Source of the DNA: Planctomycetota bacterium
GTDB lineage: Bacteria > Planctomycetota > PUPC01 > JACPCR01
Assembly (NCBI GenBank): GCA_027625095.1
Contig: JAQBXN010000015.1
Span: 36,859-100,858, forward strand
Length of the DNA stretch: 64,000 nt
Direction of reading: 5' to 3'
Positions 34,451-44,304 of this stretch are shown here, piece after piece. The translations under genes and the position numbers were made by a program. How positions within the stretch are numbered: the first letter of the stretch is position 1; every line of letters begins with the position of its first letter. Below the pieces are notes generated by a model. The model worked only from the letters and a program-made list of their open reading frames with translations. It had not been told where the DNA came from and searched no databases.

Positions 34451-34578
34451 ACTGTGTTGGCTAATTCTAAGTTTTCAGAGAGTGTTAACAGCCTCACCAC
34501 TTATCCGTCACTACACGAGTCATCTGCTCCTCGCTAAGAGAAGCCAGCGTCCCGGCCGAAGCAGACTCGGCTTCGTTA

Positions 34579-34728
34579 CTACGCACCCAGAGAGGGGTTG
34601 TCAAGACCTGGACGTTGATGCGATCCCGCCGCTGACAAGTCATCGACCAATCCCGTTTCGGCAAAGTTCCGCACCAGGGCGAAACCTTTGCAATCGAATT
34701 CCCAGAGTTGTTCCTTGGTGAGATTCAT
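34579..34728 (-). pseudogene. N-terminal stub of a PhyH-type gene
   Basis: From the ATG at 34728 the frame reads MNLTKEQLWEFDCKGF and goes on with ALVRNFAETGLVDDL, which is the usual first helix and strand of PhyH proteins. After about 36 residues the similarity stops, and the frame ends at TAG (34579-34581) after 49 codons. The sequence beyond (about 34500-34600) has a repeat-like character rather than coding sequence. It lies between two intact genes of the same strand. I read it as the remnant of a third PhyH gene. Confidence 0.6.
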
Positions 34729-34751
34729 GAGTGTGACTACAAGCGACGTGA

Positions 34752-36359
34752 TTAATCAGGATTACCTTCATTCCCAAATTTTATCCTGATCATTTGATTT
34801 GCCTTTACTTTCTTTTTCACCACCTGCTTGTCCTGCCAGACTACGACGATGTCACACTCCTCTTCACTTCCGAGGCCGAAATGTGCCAGAGCTTCTTCAC
34901 CACTGGAATAACCGTTGCCGATACTGATGTCACGCCTGCCGATGAATGCATTTTTTTCATCGGTGCTCCCTGGCCGGTAGAGCCGAACTGTGGCGCCAAC
35001 TCCCATTGCATTGAAGCCGCTGCCTTCGCCCACCACTTTTAAAATCAGCCAATGCCCGCCCTGCGAGGTATTTCGCCATAAACGCGAAGGCACTTCCGGT
35101 AGCCAACCGGTCATGAACAGATCAAGGCGGCCATCCCGATCAAAGTCCGCGACCGGAGCCGAGGCAAAGTATTCAACTACGCGACCGTACGGCGGTTTGG
35201 AGAATTGAGGAACACCCTCTCGATTCCCCAGGTTTCTGAGAATCATTGGTTGGAGTTCGTCCCTCTCGTTTTGGTAAAGAACTGGCACGTAAATGTCCAC
35301 CAGGCCATCGTTGTCGAGATCCACAAGCGACACGTGCGCCGTCTTGAACCGGTGTCCCGTCAGACCCTTACTCGGAAAGTAGCCAGAGACTCCCGCGTCA
35401 TCCGAAATTTCACTGTAGACCGGCGAACCGTTCAGCAATTTCTGATTGAGGTAGACATGCAGGCGGCACGGCTGCCCATGCTCGGTAGTCACAAGGTCGA
35501 GCAGTCCATCGCCATTCAGGTCACCGAACGCAGCACCGCAGGTGAGCGCGTCGCCATCTGCAACCGTAGGCTTCACGAACGTCCCCGGCTGTGATTCCCG
35601 ATACTTTCCGTTGGCTGAACTGATAAACATCCGGTTGCTCTGCGCGACGAAAACATCCAGCTTGCCATCATTGTTTGCATCACCTGTCGCCAATCCGAGC
35701 GCGGGGGTACCGGCGGAGGGGAAACCGAGCTTTTCGGTGATGTCTTCATAAACCCACTTCCGCACAAGTCGCAAAACGTGCAACCGCCCACCTGAGCCCA
35801 GGATGTGCTGGTAATCACCATCCGTAAGAACCAATTCGAGGCTGCCGTCCTGATCAAAATCGATGACCGTGGCGTTGCGTACCGCCAGTCGCTCCGGCCA
35901 ATCGCCGGCCTTGGGGGTGACATCTTTGAACTTTCCCCCGCCAACATTTTCAAAGAGTACGCTCGGATAGTGATGTTTAAGACGGACATGGTTGGAAACG
36001 AATAGATCCAGATCCCGGTCGCCATCGAGGTCAGCGAAAATTGCGCAAGAAGAACGTGCTCCCTTTTCCATCAAGCGAACTTCTGCATCCGGTGAAAGCA
36101 CAAAACCACTCTCCCGATTCAGCAGGAGCTGGTTCGGGATGATGGCATCTTTCGTACTGTAGAGTGGCCGATCGGCAAAAGCGCCGACGTAAAGGTCCGG
36201 ACGGCCATCATCATCCACATCACCCCACGCCGCAGCGTGACCAGCAGACCAATTCTTCAGCAGGCCATCAAGCCCGCGTTCGCTGGTGACATCCGTAAAG
36301 GCTGGGCCAGTCTCCGCGTTAACACCCAGAGCCAGAAGTATCAGAATGGGTACAGGCAT
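34752..36359 (-). CDS. Exported FG-GAP/VCBS beta-propeller protein with ASPIC/UnbV domain
   Basis: A short signal peptide (about 1-15, ILILLALGVNAET) is followed by repeated FG-GAP blades with Asp-rich calcium loops, such as GDVDDDGRPDLYVG, DLDGDRDLDLFV, DFDQDGSLELVL and DANNDGKLDVFV. About seven repeats cover residues 35-430, a full propeller. The C-terminal ~100 residues (from about 425, WLILKVVGEGSGFNAMG, ending with VVWQDKQV) are the ASPIC/UnbV domain commonly found after such propellers in PVC and related bacteria. The role is probably adhesion or binding outside the cell; no enzymatic residues are apparent. Confidence 0.92.
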   Translation of the reverse strand: MPVPILILLALGVNAETGPAFTDVTSERGLDGLLKNWSAGHAAAWGDVDDDGRPDLYVGAFADRPLYSTKDAIIPNQLLLNRESGFVLSPDAEVRLMEKGARSSCAIFADLDGDRDLDLFVSNHVRLKHHYPSVLFENVGGGKFKDVTPKAGDWPERLAVRNATVIDFDQDGSLELVLTDGDYQHILGSGGRLHVLRLVRKWVYEDITEKLGFPSAGTPALGLATGDANNDGKLDVFVAQSNRMFISSANGKYRESQPGTFVKPTVADGDALTCGAAFGDLNGDGLLDLVTTEHGQPCRLHVYLNQKLLNGSPVYSEISDDAGVSGYFPSKGLTGHRFKTAHVSLVDLDNDGLVDIYVPVLYQNERDELQPMILRNLGNREGVPQFSKPPYGRVVEYFASAPVADFDRDGRLDLFMTGWLPEVPSRLWRNTSQGGHWLILKVVGEGSGFNAMGVGATVRLYRPGSTDEKNAFIGRRDISIGNGYSSGEEALAHFGLGSEEECDIVVVWQDKQVVKKKVKANQMIRIKFGNEGNPD

Positions 36360-36518
36360 TCTTCAGTTAGTCAGTTTCTCTTCCAATATTGAACTCCGGC
36401 TACGACCGGGGCCTGTCCCCGGTGCGCCATGATCGGGAGCCAAGCCTTTTACCATACCTCTGTAATTTGCCAACAGCGTATGCAGGCAATCGTTTTTTCA
36501 GTCCCGAAGGAACACCGA

Positions 36519-36552
36519 AAAGTAGCCGCAGGTTTCAACCGGTTGCAAACCG
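36519..36552. repeat. Degenerate copy of the REP-like palindromic element
   Basis: The sequence agtagccg followed by an imperfect palindrome (GGTTTCAACC/GGTTGCAAACC, 36531-36551) matches the arm of the 152-bp element at 57588-57739. A further 7-bp hairpin (ACCGGGG/CCCCGGT) lies at 36405-36423. The whole stretch 36360-36595 otherwise shows no gene. Confidence 0.6.
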
Positions 36553-36595
36553 GGAGAATTGTGGAAAACAGGACAAGAGCCCCGGGAGCAACCGC

Positions 36596-36706
36596 AATCC
36601 CTTGAAGGAGGTTGTTTACTTCTTTCTGGGAGACGAGCCCATGGCAGATGAAGTATCCTTTTTCATTTAATTGAGATCGTTGCGCTGTTGTAATCCTGTT
36701 TTTCAT
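36596..36706 (-). pseudogene. N-terminal stub of a PhyH-type gene, ending near a palindromic repeat
   Basis: From the ATG at 36706 the frame reads TTAQRSQLNEKGYFICHGL and continues with a VSQKEVNNLLQGI helix, the standard opening of PhyH proteins. After about 37 residues the frame continues into sequence derived from the palindromic repeat at about 36519-36552 and has no further family similarity; it stops at 36449. I read it as a PhyH gene cut by a repeat or deletion, the second such stub in 2 kb. Confidence 0.6.
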
Positions 36707-36763
36707 GAAACCAGTCCATGGGATTCCCGCCGGGGACTCACTCTCCTGACACAGTCCAATCCA

Positions 36764-39700
36764 ATGAGAATCCCACTCCTCTCACTCTTCTTTTGCCTGC
36801 CTGCCCTGAACGCGCTTGAGAACATTGCGTCTCCTGCACGCGATGGATTTGTGTTCTCTTTCCAGGCCACCTTCAAAGAAAAAGAAAGCCACCTGATTTT
36901 TCGCCTCAGCGGAAACGACTCTCACACGCTGCACCTCTCAACCAACAAACTGGTGGCTCAAAAATCACGCGGCCTTGTCCAAAAGCACAAGGAAGAATGG
37001 AAGCTGAATAAAGGCATCGAATACAGATTTCTAATCCAGTGCCGGAAGAAGTCCTTCGCAGTCTGCGTTGATGGCCGTCGAGTAATGTCCCTTCCCCGAG
37101 AGGAGGGCGACATCAGTTTGACTGTAGAAGAGGTAAATGACGCCACCATTGTGAGCACACGATTTCAACCCTGTGAGACCGTGCATTTCGCCGATGATTT
37201 CATGCGGCAGGAAGACCAGGGTTCAGGGTGGGAAACTCTCACCGGAATATGGCAATTGGCCAGAGCTACCCAGTTGGAGTTCGCGGCAAGCCCGTTCAGG
37301 CTTCAGGCCATTGAAGGCCACGAGGCCCAATGCGTGAAGGGCTTCCCATTCTGGCGCGACTATCTGTTTCAAGCATCCACCCGAATTCATAACGATAAAG
37401 CTTCAACGGGATTAGCCTTTTATCGATTGGGCGACACCGAGTTTCTCTTCCGATGGAACGGCACAACAAAACTGTTCGAACTTCTCTACAAGAGCGGTAA
37501 GGAAACAGAAATTCTGTCTACGCGTGAGGGGGATCTCGAAAAACGGCAGTGGTATCGGCTCGGCGTCGCCGTATGCGGAACGCTCGTGCGATGCTTTGTC
37601 GATGAAACAGAGGTTTTGCGCGGGCATTCTGACCGCCTGGCTCAAGGCGGAATCGGCCTCTATGCATCGCATGGGTCTGAGCCGGTCGAGTTCGACGACG
37701 TTCTTGTTGAAGGGCTGCCGTTCGAAGAGGGCCTGTTTTGGTCCATGAAGCATAGCGAGCTCGTACGGTGGATTCGCTCCGCTCAGCCCCACAACGAAAT
37801 CATTAATCCAACATTCATCAACGACCGGTACATGCAGAATTGGACTTCCGATTCGCAGGCAGTAACAAGCAAGGAAGAGTTGCTCGCGACATCAGGGAAA
37901 AGTCATTACGGCTACACTTTCTTCCGCGCACCATCAGACTGGTGGCGCAGCACAGGCCGCTGGGACGCCTACTCACGCTGGTCGTGCCGCCCGGAATGGA
38001 GTTTCTTTGCCGGCACGGATGATCAACTTGCACTCATCTGGAACAAGCGGCGATTCCCCGGCGATATCTGCGTTGATATTTATGCGGCAAACCCAATGGT
38101 CACCATGCGTCCGCCCTTTTACGGTGAGACGAGCCTGAACCTGACCATCTGTGGTGACGGTGAAAATCCATTTTCCGGTTACACCGTTTCCATGGGTGGA
38201 TGGAATCTACCAGTCACAAATCTCTATAGACAAGACAAAGTAGTGGCCGCGAGCACAGAAGCAATCATCCCCGTCAGCAAGCCATCCGGCTATCATCGAG
38301 AATGGTTTCATCTGCAATTAGCAAGAAGAGGCGAACGCGTGTCTTTCTCATTCGAAGGAAAGCAGACTTTCGAGTTCGAAGACCCAAAACCCCTTAAGGG
38401 TTCAAGAGTTGGCATTTGGTCCCTCGAATCTGGGGTTTCAATAGCGCGGGCCCAGATAAAATATTCAGATGAAACCGAGATGTGGACAAAGATCGAAAAG
38501 AAGAACGAGCTGAAGGAAGCGGAGGGATGGCACACGCTGGATGGCGACCAGGGCGCGCTGCCGATAGCGATGAATGAAAGGGGCAGGCAATTTGTTCGGC
38601 TGATCAATAAGAGACCTGGTGGCACGTTCGCCGCCTCTCCTCCCGGATTGCCCATCAATCTGGCGAAAAGCCCAGTGATTTCGTTCAGCTATCGTACGAC
38701 CGAGGCTGCAAGAGCGAATATCTACCTGCAGATAGGCGATCATTGGCATCAACTGAGATTCACCGGGCCGGCAGATACGCGATCTCCAGTGACAAAGCTC
38801 GGCGAACTCCCGTCCGTAAAATCAGACGGCAAATGGCACCAGGCGCGATTCGATCTATTTCCGGCCATTCTGAACAGCCACACCAAAGAACCCTTCATCA
38901 TCCAGACAATCAGGATCGGGCTCCTGGAATCAGGTGATCTCCTGGCTGCTGCCCTTGGCGCTAATCCGAGGGGGACCCATTGGGACATTGCTAACCTTGA
39001 ATTCAGCGCTTCAAGGGAAACGATGAGTAGACCGACTCTTAGTCAAGAGAAAGATCCCCTCTTCGAAGATTTCGAGCAAGGCATAGACAATTGGGAAAAC
39101 TTCGGCGGGCTCGATGGGGCCATGCCTTTTGCCGATTCGGATGCGGGAGGTAAGGGCACTTCACTGCAATTATATAAAGCGACCCACGGCGGCGTCTTTG
39201 GTGCACGATGGAAGATCAAGGCGATCAACTTGAATGACCATCCTGTACTTGAATTGGATTATCGGATGCCGGAGAACGTCCGGGTAGGCCTGCTTACGAG
39301 GATCGGAAACCAATGGTTCAGCATCGTTTTTTCACCAGCAGCGAATGCACAATTCAGCAATCAGGCGGCGGTGAAAGTGGAAAGAGATAATCAATGGCAC
39401 TCTCTGCAACTCCCCCTGCTTGAGCTCTTCACAAGGACATTCCCAAACAATGATTCTCGTTGGGTGAATGAAATTATTTTCTCCGACCAGGGCGAAAACA
39501 GTCCCAATGGCTACCGGGGCAATATCAAAGGAACACGCTACTGGTTGGATAACGTCAGATTTGTTCGGGGGGATAAAACCAAGACCACTGAAACCTTTAA
39601 AGCCGATAGCCAACCGGAAATCCCGCAGCCCCTCGTAACCGTAAAGTATCCGGAAACGCTCTTCTTCGAATCCTTCGAATCGAACAGGATGCCGTGGCGG

Positions 39701-40396
39701 GACTGGTGTGAAGGGACGGTCATGCTCGCTCCGCTCGGCCCGTTTGGGGAGCATTGTGCCCGCATTTTTGGTTATCGCGAAGACGCCTACTTTTCCACAA
39801 TGCTTTGGGAGAGCTGGGTCGACCTGGATCGTTACCCAATCCTCAGTTTCGATTACCGGCTTCCTCCGACGGCCTCACTCGGTTTCGCCGTCAACCTTGA
39901 TGATTACTTTTATCTGCTGCCTTTCTCCAGGCAGGTAAACCTGGAGACGCTCAATGCAAAAACGAAGGCCGAATATGTAACCACGCTGGCAGGTGACTGC
40001 ATTGCCGATGACCGGTGGCACTCCACTGAGATAAATTTTCTCGACTACCTCAAGAAACGTTTTCCAGACCGGCAATCATTTCGAATCCGAGACCTGCGAA
40101 CCCAGACCATGGGTGGCGGCAACCCCCTTGGGCAATCCTGCTATTTCGATAATGTAGCTTTTCATTCCAGAAGAGCCGGAGAGGTCAAAATAGGTTGGAA
40201 AGTGTCTGAACAAACGACACAGGTGAAATACAGTTTGAGTGTGAAGCCTGAAGTTGCCGCAGAGCAGTTCGGATCCGATGGAAGCAATGAAATAGTTAAG
40301 AAGCTGGCGGCAGGTACTTACTATTTTCATCTGTCAGCAATGAGTGGCGATGGGGCCTGGGCCGAACCCGTGCACAGAAAAATAGTCCTGGAGTAG
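36764..40396 (+). CDS. Exported giant with repeated lectin/carbohydrate-binding-like domains
   Basis: I chose the ATG at 36764 because it gives a clean signal peptide (MRIPLLSLFFCLPALNA); the frame extends upstream to 36671. The mature protein (about 1190 residues) begins with LamG/DUF1080-like beta sandwiches (about 15-320 and 350-560), with GSRVGIWSLESGV- and GIGLYASHGSEPVEFDDV-type strands. Three related domains of ~180 residues follow, each with an opening FEDFEQGID/FFESFES motif, a central DYR(L/M)P or SYRTT strand, a WHS/WHQ strand and a closing YWLDNVRF/CYFDNVAF strand. These resemble carbohydrate-binding jelly rolls. No catalytic domain was seen. Binding to a polysaccharide outside the cell is inferred. 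Confidence 0.75.
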   Translation: MRIPLLSLFFCLPALNALENIASPARDGFVFSFQATFKEKESHLIFRLSGNDSHTLHLSTNKLVAQKSRGLVQKHKEEWKLNKGIEYRFLIQCRKKSFAVCVDGRRVMSLPREEGDISLTVEEVNDATIVSTRFQPCETVHFADDFMRQEDQGSGWETLTGIWQLARATQLEFAASPFRLQAIEGHEAQCVKGFPFWRDYLFQASTRIHNDKASTGLAFYRLGDTEFLFRWNGTTKLFELLYKSGKETEILSTREGDLEKRQWYRLGVAVCGTLVRCFVDETEVLRGHSDRLAQGGIGLYASHGSEPVEFDDVLVEGLPFEEGLFWSMKHSELVRWIRSAQPHNEIINPTFINDRYMQNWTSDSQAVTSKEELLATSGKSHYGYTFFRAPSDWWRSTGRWDAYSRWSCRPEWSFFAGTDDQLALIWNKRRFPGDICVDIYAANPMVTMRPPFYGETSLNLTICGDGENPFSGYTVSMGGWNLPVTNLYRQDKVVAASTEAIIPVSKPSGYHREWFHLQLARRGERVSFSFEGKQTFEFEDPKPLKGSRVGIWSLESGVSIARAQIKYSDETEMWTKIEKKNELKEAEGWHTLDGDQGALPIAMNERGRQFVRLINKRPGGTFAASPPGLPINLAKSPVISFSYRTTEAARANIYLQIGDHWHQLRFTGPADTRSPVTKLGELPSVKSDGKWHQARFDLFPAILNSHTKEPFIIQTIRIGLLESGDLLAAALGANPRGTHWDIANLEFSASRETMSRPTLSQEKDPLFEDFEQGIDNWENFGGLDGAMPFADSDAGGKGTSLQLYKATHGGVFGARWKIKAINLNDHPVLELDYRMPENVRVGLLTRIGNQWFSIVFSPAANAQFSNQAAVKVERDNQWHSLQLPLLELFTRTFPNNDSRWVNEIIFSDQGENSPNGYRGNIKGTRYWLDNVRFVRGDKTKTTETFKADSQPEIPQPLVTVKYPETLFFESFESNRMPWRDWCEGTVMLAPLGPFGEHCARIFGYREDAYFSTMLWESWVDLDRYPILSFDYRLPPTASLGFAVNLDDYFYLLPFSRQVNLETLNAKTKAEYVTTLAGDCIADDRWHSTEINFLDYLKKRFPDRQSFRIRDLRTQTMGGGNPLGQSCYFDNVAFHSRRAGEVKIGWKVSEQTTQVKYSLSVKPEVAAEQFGSDGSNEIVKKLAAGTYYFHLSAMSGDGAWAEPVHRKIVLE

Positions 40397-40724
40397 TCCA
40401 ACCTTGAGCCTTTGAGAAGATTTGGTGTTCGATGTCATTCACCCTCCAGAACATCACTGGCCGTGCCGGAAGGCCTGCAATCTGGCAGAAGGAGGTAAGC
40501 AGCGGTGACCGGCAAGCTTCGGGGCAAGGAGACAGGTTCATGGATTCTCGACACCGCAAAAAATTCGCGCACCCAAGAGAGAATGACCCGATTGTGGGGC
40601 CGCTGGTTTGAGGCATAGTAATTCGCCAGTTCAGATTTGATGAAACAAACATCATGGTCTTTAACAGCACGGCAATCGGTTATCAGCTCGATTCTTTCGG
40701 CATCGTTTTAGATGGAGTGATCTG
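40397..40724. other. Intergenic region, nothing recognised
   Basis: These 328 bases between two plus-strand genes show no convincing gene on either strand, no tRNA and no clear terminator. Confidence 0.6.
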
Positions 40725-43700
40725 GTGAAGTGTTTCTTATTGTTCTTCCTGGCGGTGTCGCTGAAGTCTCCGTTCGCTGACACCGTGGCGCCGACCGAAG
40801 CTTTATCTGCCGCCGAACAGCGGGAGAAATTCAAGCTTCCGAAAGGCTTCGAAATCCAGCTCGTCGTGAGTGAGCCCGATATCGGCCAGCCGATGAATCT
40901 GAATTTCGACGCACGAGGCCGGCTATGGGTCACGCATTCCGTGGAATATCCCTATCCCGCCAAAGGTGAAGGTGTCGATGAGCGGTCTGAAAAATTTGCG
41001 GGAGGCGGTAAAGATGCTCCTCGAGATAAACTCACCATTGTCGAAGGCATCAGCGGAAAGGGCGTCAAGAGAATTATCCATTTTGTGGAAGGCCTGAACA
41101 TTCCTATCGGCCAGACCCCCATTGGGAATGGCGATTCGGCGATCGTCTACAGCATTCCAAATATCTATCTCCTCAAAGATACGGATGGCGACGGAAAGGC
41201 CGACGAACGGACGCTCCTGTATGGCAAATTTGGCAATCACGATACCCATGGAATGGCGAGTTCTTTCACCCGCTGGATCGATGGCTGGATCTACGGCTGT
41301 CACGGATTCTCGAACAGTTCAGAAGTGCGCGACTCTTCCGGCAATGTGGTCAAAATGAAGTCGGGCAATACATACCGTTTCCGTGAGGATGGCTCTCACT
41401 TTCAGCAGTTCACCTGGGGCCAGGTAAATCCATTCGGAATGACCTTCGACCCCTCCGGCAATCTCTACAATTCAGACTGTCATTCGATGCCGGTCAATCT
41501 CCTCCTTCGGGGAGCACAATACCCCCACTGGAACAGCCCGGGCCCCCTCGGTTTTGGGCCCTACATTATTTCTCACAGCCACGGTTCTACGGGGATCAGT
41601 GGTCCGTCGTTCTATGCAGCGGAGCAGTTCCCCGAGGAATACCGTGACAATCTTTTCATCTGCAATCCTGTCAATGGGTTGGTTCATCGGGATCGGCTCA
41701 AGCAGTTCGGTTCAACCCGCAAAATAGTCGATCAGCTCCCGGATTTTATCTCTTGTGATGACCCCTGGTTCAGGCCGGTAGATTCCATCGTCGGGCCCGA
41801 CGGGGCTCTTTACATCGCAGATTTTTACAACGCCATTATCGGCCACTACGAAGTGCCACTGAATCATCCCAAGCGTGACCGAGAGCTTGGGAGAGTCTGG
41901 CGGATCGTTTATTCCGATAATGATTCAGGACTTCCTGCACCCGATCTGACGAAGTTGGGGGCCATGGAGTTAGTTCAGAAACTCTCTGACCCGAATCTGG
42001 CAGTTCGAACTCTGGCAACTAACTATCTTGTGGATACCAGAAAAGGGTTGGTGACTGGTAAAGTTCGAACAGCCATGCGCAAAGGTAGCCCGTCCCAACG
42101 TGCGCACGGCCTTTGGGTGATCGAGCGCAGAAAGGGTCTCTCAAACAGCGAGATCACAGACCTTGCCGCAGATAAGTCCGGTATCGTCCGAACTCATCTC
42201 ATGCGTGCGCTTGCCGAACGAAAGGAATGGAATCCGGTCGTCCTCGGGACGGTGCTGAAGAGTATGTCTGATCCGGATCCTGAGGTTCTCCGCGCCGCCG
42301 CGGACGCCCTGGGCCTGCATCCCCGTTTTGCCAGCCTGAAGCCCCTCCTGTCTGCATGGCTGGATGCGGCCAAAGAGGATTCTCTGCTGATTCACACCAT
42401 CAAACTGGCTCTGCGTGAACACCTCAACACTGCCGAAGTGGTGAACCACATGTCCGACATTGAATTCACCCCACAAGAGTTGGAGTTGCTGTGGGTTGTT
42501 GTTCCGGCGGCCGATGCCGGGCCGATTGCGGGCTTCGTGCTCAAGCACCTGGATACCGGCGTGATGAGCTTCGAGAGGCTCAAACAAATGACGCCTTACT
42601 TGTGCCGTCAGGCGGACGCTTCTCAACACCGGAAGATCATTCAGTTTGTCCGCCGGGAATATAGCCAGGAGGTATCAAAGCAGTTCAGTCTTTTTGAATC
42701 TGTTCACGAAGTATCAGCCGGGCGGGCAGAACTTTCCCAATTGAGGCCAGAGCTTGGGGAATGGCTCAGTGCAATGGTTCCCGATCTGTTCAAAGACCTG
42801 GATACACCCCATTGGGTGAATTTTGCCCTGCCCGAACTTCCTCCTTCCGCATCCCCCTGGGGATTGCGTGAACGGACATGTGAGGACGGTCGGAAAGCAA
42901 TGTTTATCGACAGCATTATGAATGGTGAGCAACTTACCGGCATCTACCGCAGCCGGCCTTTCAAAATCCCTGAAAAACTGACCTTCTGGATCGCTGGTCA
43001 TAACGGTAAGCCGGGGAACACATCGCCACAGGTAAACCACATACGCCTGAAGTTAGTGGAATCGGAGAAAGTCGTCGCACGACAGGACCCGCCCCGGAAT
43101 GACACTGCAAAAAAGATTGAATGGGAACTCAAAGACTACGAGGGTGACGAGGCTGTTCTGGAAATTGTCGACGCGGACAGCGGGCCGTCTTATGCCTGGC
43201 TGGCCGTCAGCCGCTTCGAGCCGGAGATCGTCCGAGTGGAAAGCCATGGGCTGAAGCAGGGCAACTCGTTTCTGAAAATGCTGGGCATTTATGCCTTGGG
43301 CGAGCACACGCGAGCGGTTATCAACATAGCGGAAAATAGTCAGCAGGCTGTTGAAACCCGTCTTGCTGCAGTCGAGGCGGGCATCCAACTCGGACAGAGC
43401 GAAACGATTCTGCCATTGCTTTCCAGCTTCATCAGTCATCCGGATCTGACGACTTCCCAGAGGTCGAAGGCCATCGAACTGTTGGCGGGAATGAAGACCC
43501 CCGCGGCCCGAGATAGCCTCGCCGCGGCATTCACGAGCGCTACTGCAGATTTGCAAAACGTACTGGCCCTGGCCCTGGCCCAGACACCGGAAGGAGCAGA
43601 ATCCCTTCTACAGAAAATTACCAGGGGCGAAGCTTCGGCGAGAATCCTTCAGGATAAAAAGGTGAACGAGCGGTTTATGCTCCAGGCATCTGCTGAATCC

Positions 43701-44219
43701 AGGGAGCAGGCCGGTGAATTGCTCAAGGAGCTTCCCCCGGCGGATGAGGAACTGGCTAAGAACATCCTGGCCATTCGTGATGCATATCCAAAGGCCGCGT
43801 CCTCAGCATCGCGAGGTGAATTATTGTTCCAGAAGCATTGCATGGCCTGTCATCGTATCGGCAGCGAAGGTGCAACAGTCGGCCCCCAATTAGACGGAAT
43901 TGGTCGACGAGGGGTTGAGCGGCTCCTGGAAGACATTCTCGATCCAAACCGGAATGTGGACGCGGCATTCGGTACGATCAATATAGCGACTAATGAAGGA
44001 GACATAGTTTCGGGGCTCAAAGTCGGAGAAGACGCTGAGGCAATTGTGATTGTGGATTCTCAGGCCATAGAACATCGGATACCTCTCGATGAGATTGCAC
44101 AGAGGAAGCCTTCGCGTCTGTCGCCGATGCCGTCCGGGTTTGCAGAAGTGCTGAAAAGAGAAGAGATTCACGATCTCCTGGCATACCTGATTTCCAAAAT
44201 CCTGAGCCCGAAGGAATAG
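40725..44219 (+). CDS. PVC-type soluble-dehydrogenase/HEAT/cytochrome c fusion
   Basis: A signal peptide (about 1-19) is followed by a PQQ-dependent sugar-dehydrogenase-like six-bladed propeller (about 30-400, with LPKGFEIQLVVSEP, LKDTDGDGKADE, GPDGALYIADFYN). HEAT-like helical repeats follow (about 400-640), then a beta domain (about 700-850), more helical repeats (about 860-1010), and a c-type cytochrome domain. The haem motif is Cys1039-Met-Ala-Cys1042-His1043, and a later MPSGF offers the axial Met. This whole plan is typical of Planctomycetes and Verrucomicrobia. It should oxidise a sugar or similar compound in the periplasm and pass electrons to the haem. The start codon is GTG at 40725. 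It precedes a Gfo/Idh/MocA gene by 85 bases. Confidence 0.92.
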   Translation: MKCFLLFFLAVSLKSPFADTVAPTEALSAAEQREKFKLPKGFEIQLVVSEPDIGQPMNLNFDARGRLWVTHSVEYPYPAKGEGVDERSEKFAGGGKDAPRDKLTIVEGISGKGVKRIIHFVEGLNIPIGQTPIGNGDSAIVYSIPNIYLLKDTDGDGKADERTLLYGKFGNHDTHGMASSFTRWIDGWIYGCHGFSNSSEVRDSSGNVVKMKSGNTYRFREDGSHFQQFTWGQVNPFGMTFDPSGNLYNSDCHSMPVNLLLRGAQYPHWNSPGPLGFGPYIISHSHGSTGISGPSFYAAEQFPEEYRDNLFICNPVNGLVHRDRLKQFGSTRKIVDQLPDFISCDDPWFRPVDSIVGPDGALYIADFYNAIIGHYEVPLNHPKRDRELGRVWRIVYSDNDSGLPAPDLTKLGAMELVQKLSDPNLAVRTLATNYLVDTRKGLVTGKVRTAMRKGSPSQRAHGLWVIERRKGLSNSEITDLAADKSGIVRTHLMRALAERKEWNPVVLGTVLKSMSDPDPEVLRAAADALGLHPRFASLKPLLSAWLDAAKEDSLLIHTIKLALREHLNTAEVVNHMSDIEFTPQELELLWVVVPAADAGPIAGFVLKHLDTGVMSFERLKQMTPYLCRQADASQHRKIIQFVRREYSQEVSKQFSLFESVHEVSAGRAELSQLRPELGEWLSAMVPDLFKDLDTPHWVNFALPELPPSASPWGLRERTCEDGRKAMFIDSIMNGEQLTGIYRSRPFKIPEKLTFWIAGHNGKPGNTSPQVNHIRLKLVESEKVVARQDPPRNDTAKKIEWELKDYEGDEAVLEIVDADSGPSYAWLAVSRFEPEIVRVESHGLKQGNSFLKMLGIYALGEHTRAVINIAENSQQAVETRLAAVEAGIQLGQSETILPLLSSFISHPDLTTSQRSKAIELLAGMKTPAARDSLAAAFTSATADLQNVLALALAQTPEGAESLLQKITRGEASARILQDKKVNERFMLQASAESREQAGELLKELPPADEELAKNILAIRDAYPKAASSASRGELLFQKHCMACHRIGSEGATVGPQLDGIGRRGVERLLEDILDPNRNVDAAFGTINIATNEGDIVSGLKVGEDAEAIVIVDSQAIEHRIPLDEIAQRKPSRLSPMPSGFAEVLKREEIHDLLAYLISKILSPKE

Positions 44220-44304
44220 CGTCGGAGGAAATACACATCTATCTGACCTATCGTAGTCCGTCTGTTCCGCCTTCTCACATTTCCCACTCCCACACCCTTA
44301 CCCT

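Noticed and set aside
31957..36706. Biosynthetic gene cluster for a halogenated product
   Set aside because: Only an HxG PhyH protein points that way; no synthase, transporter or tailoring set is near.
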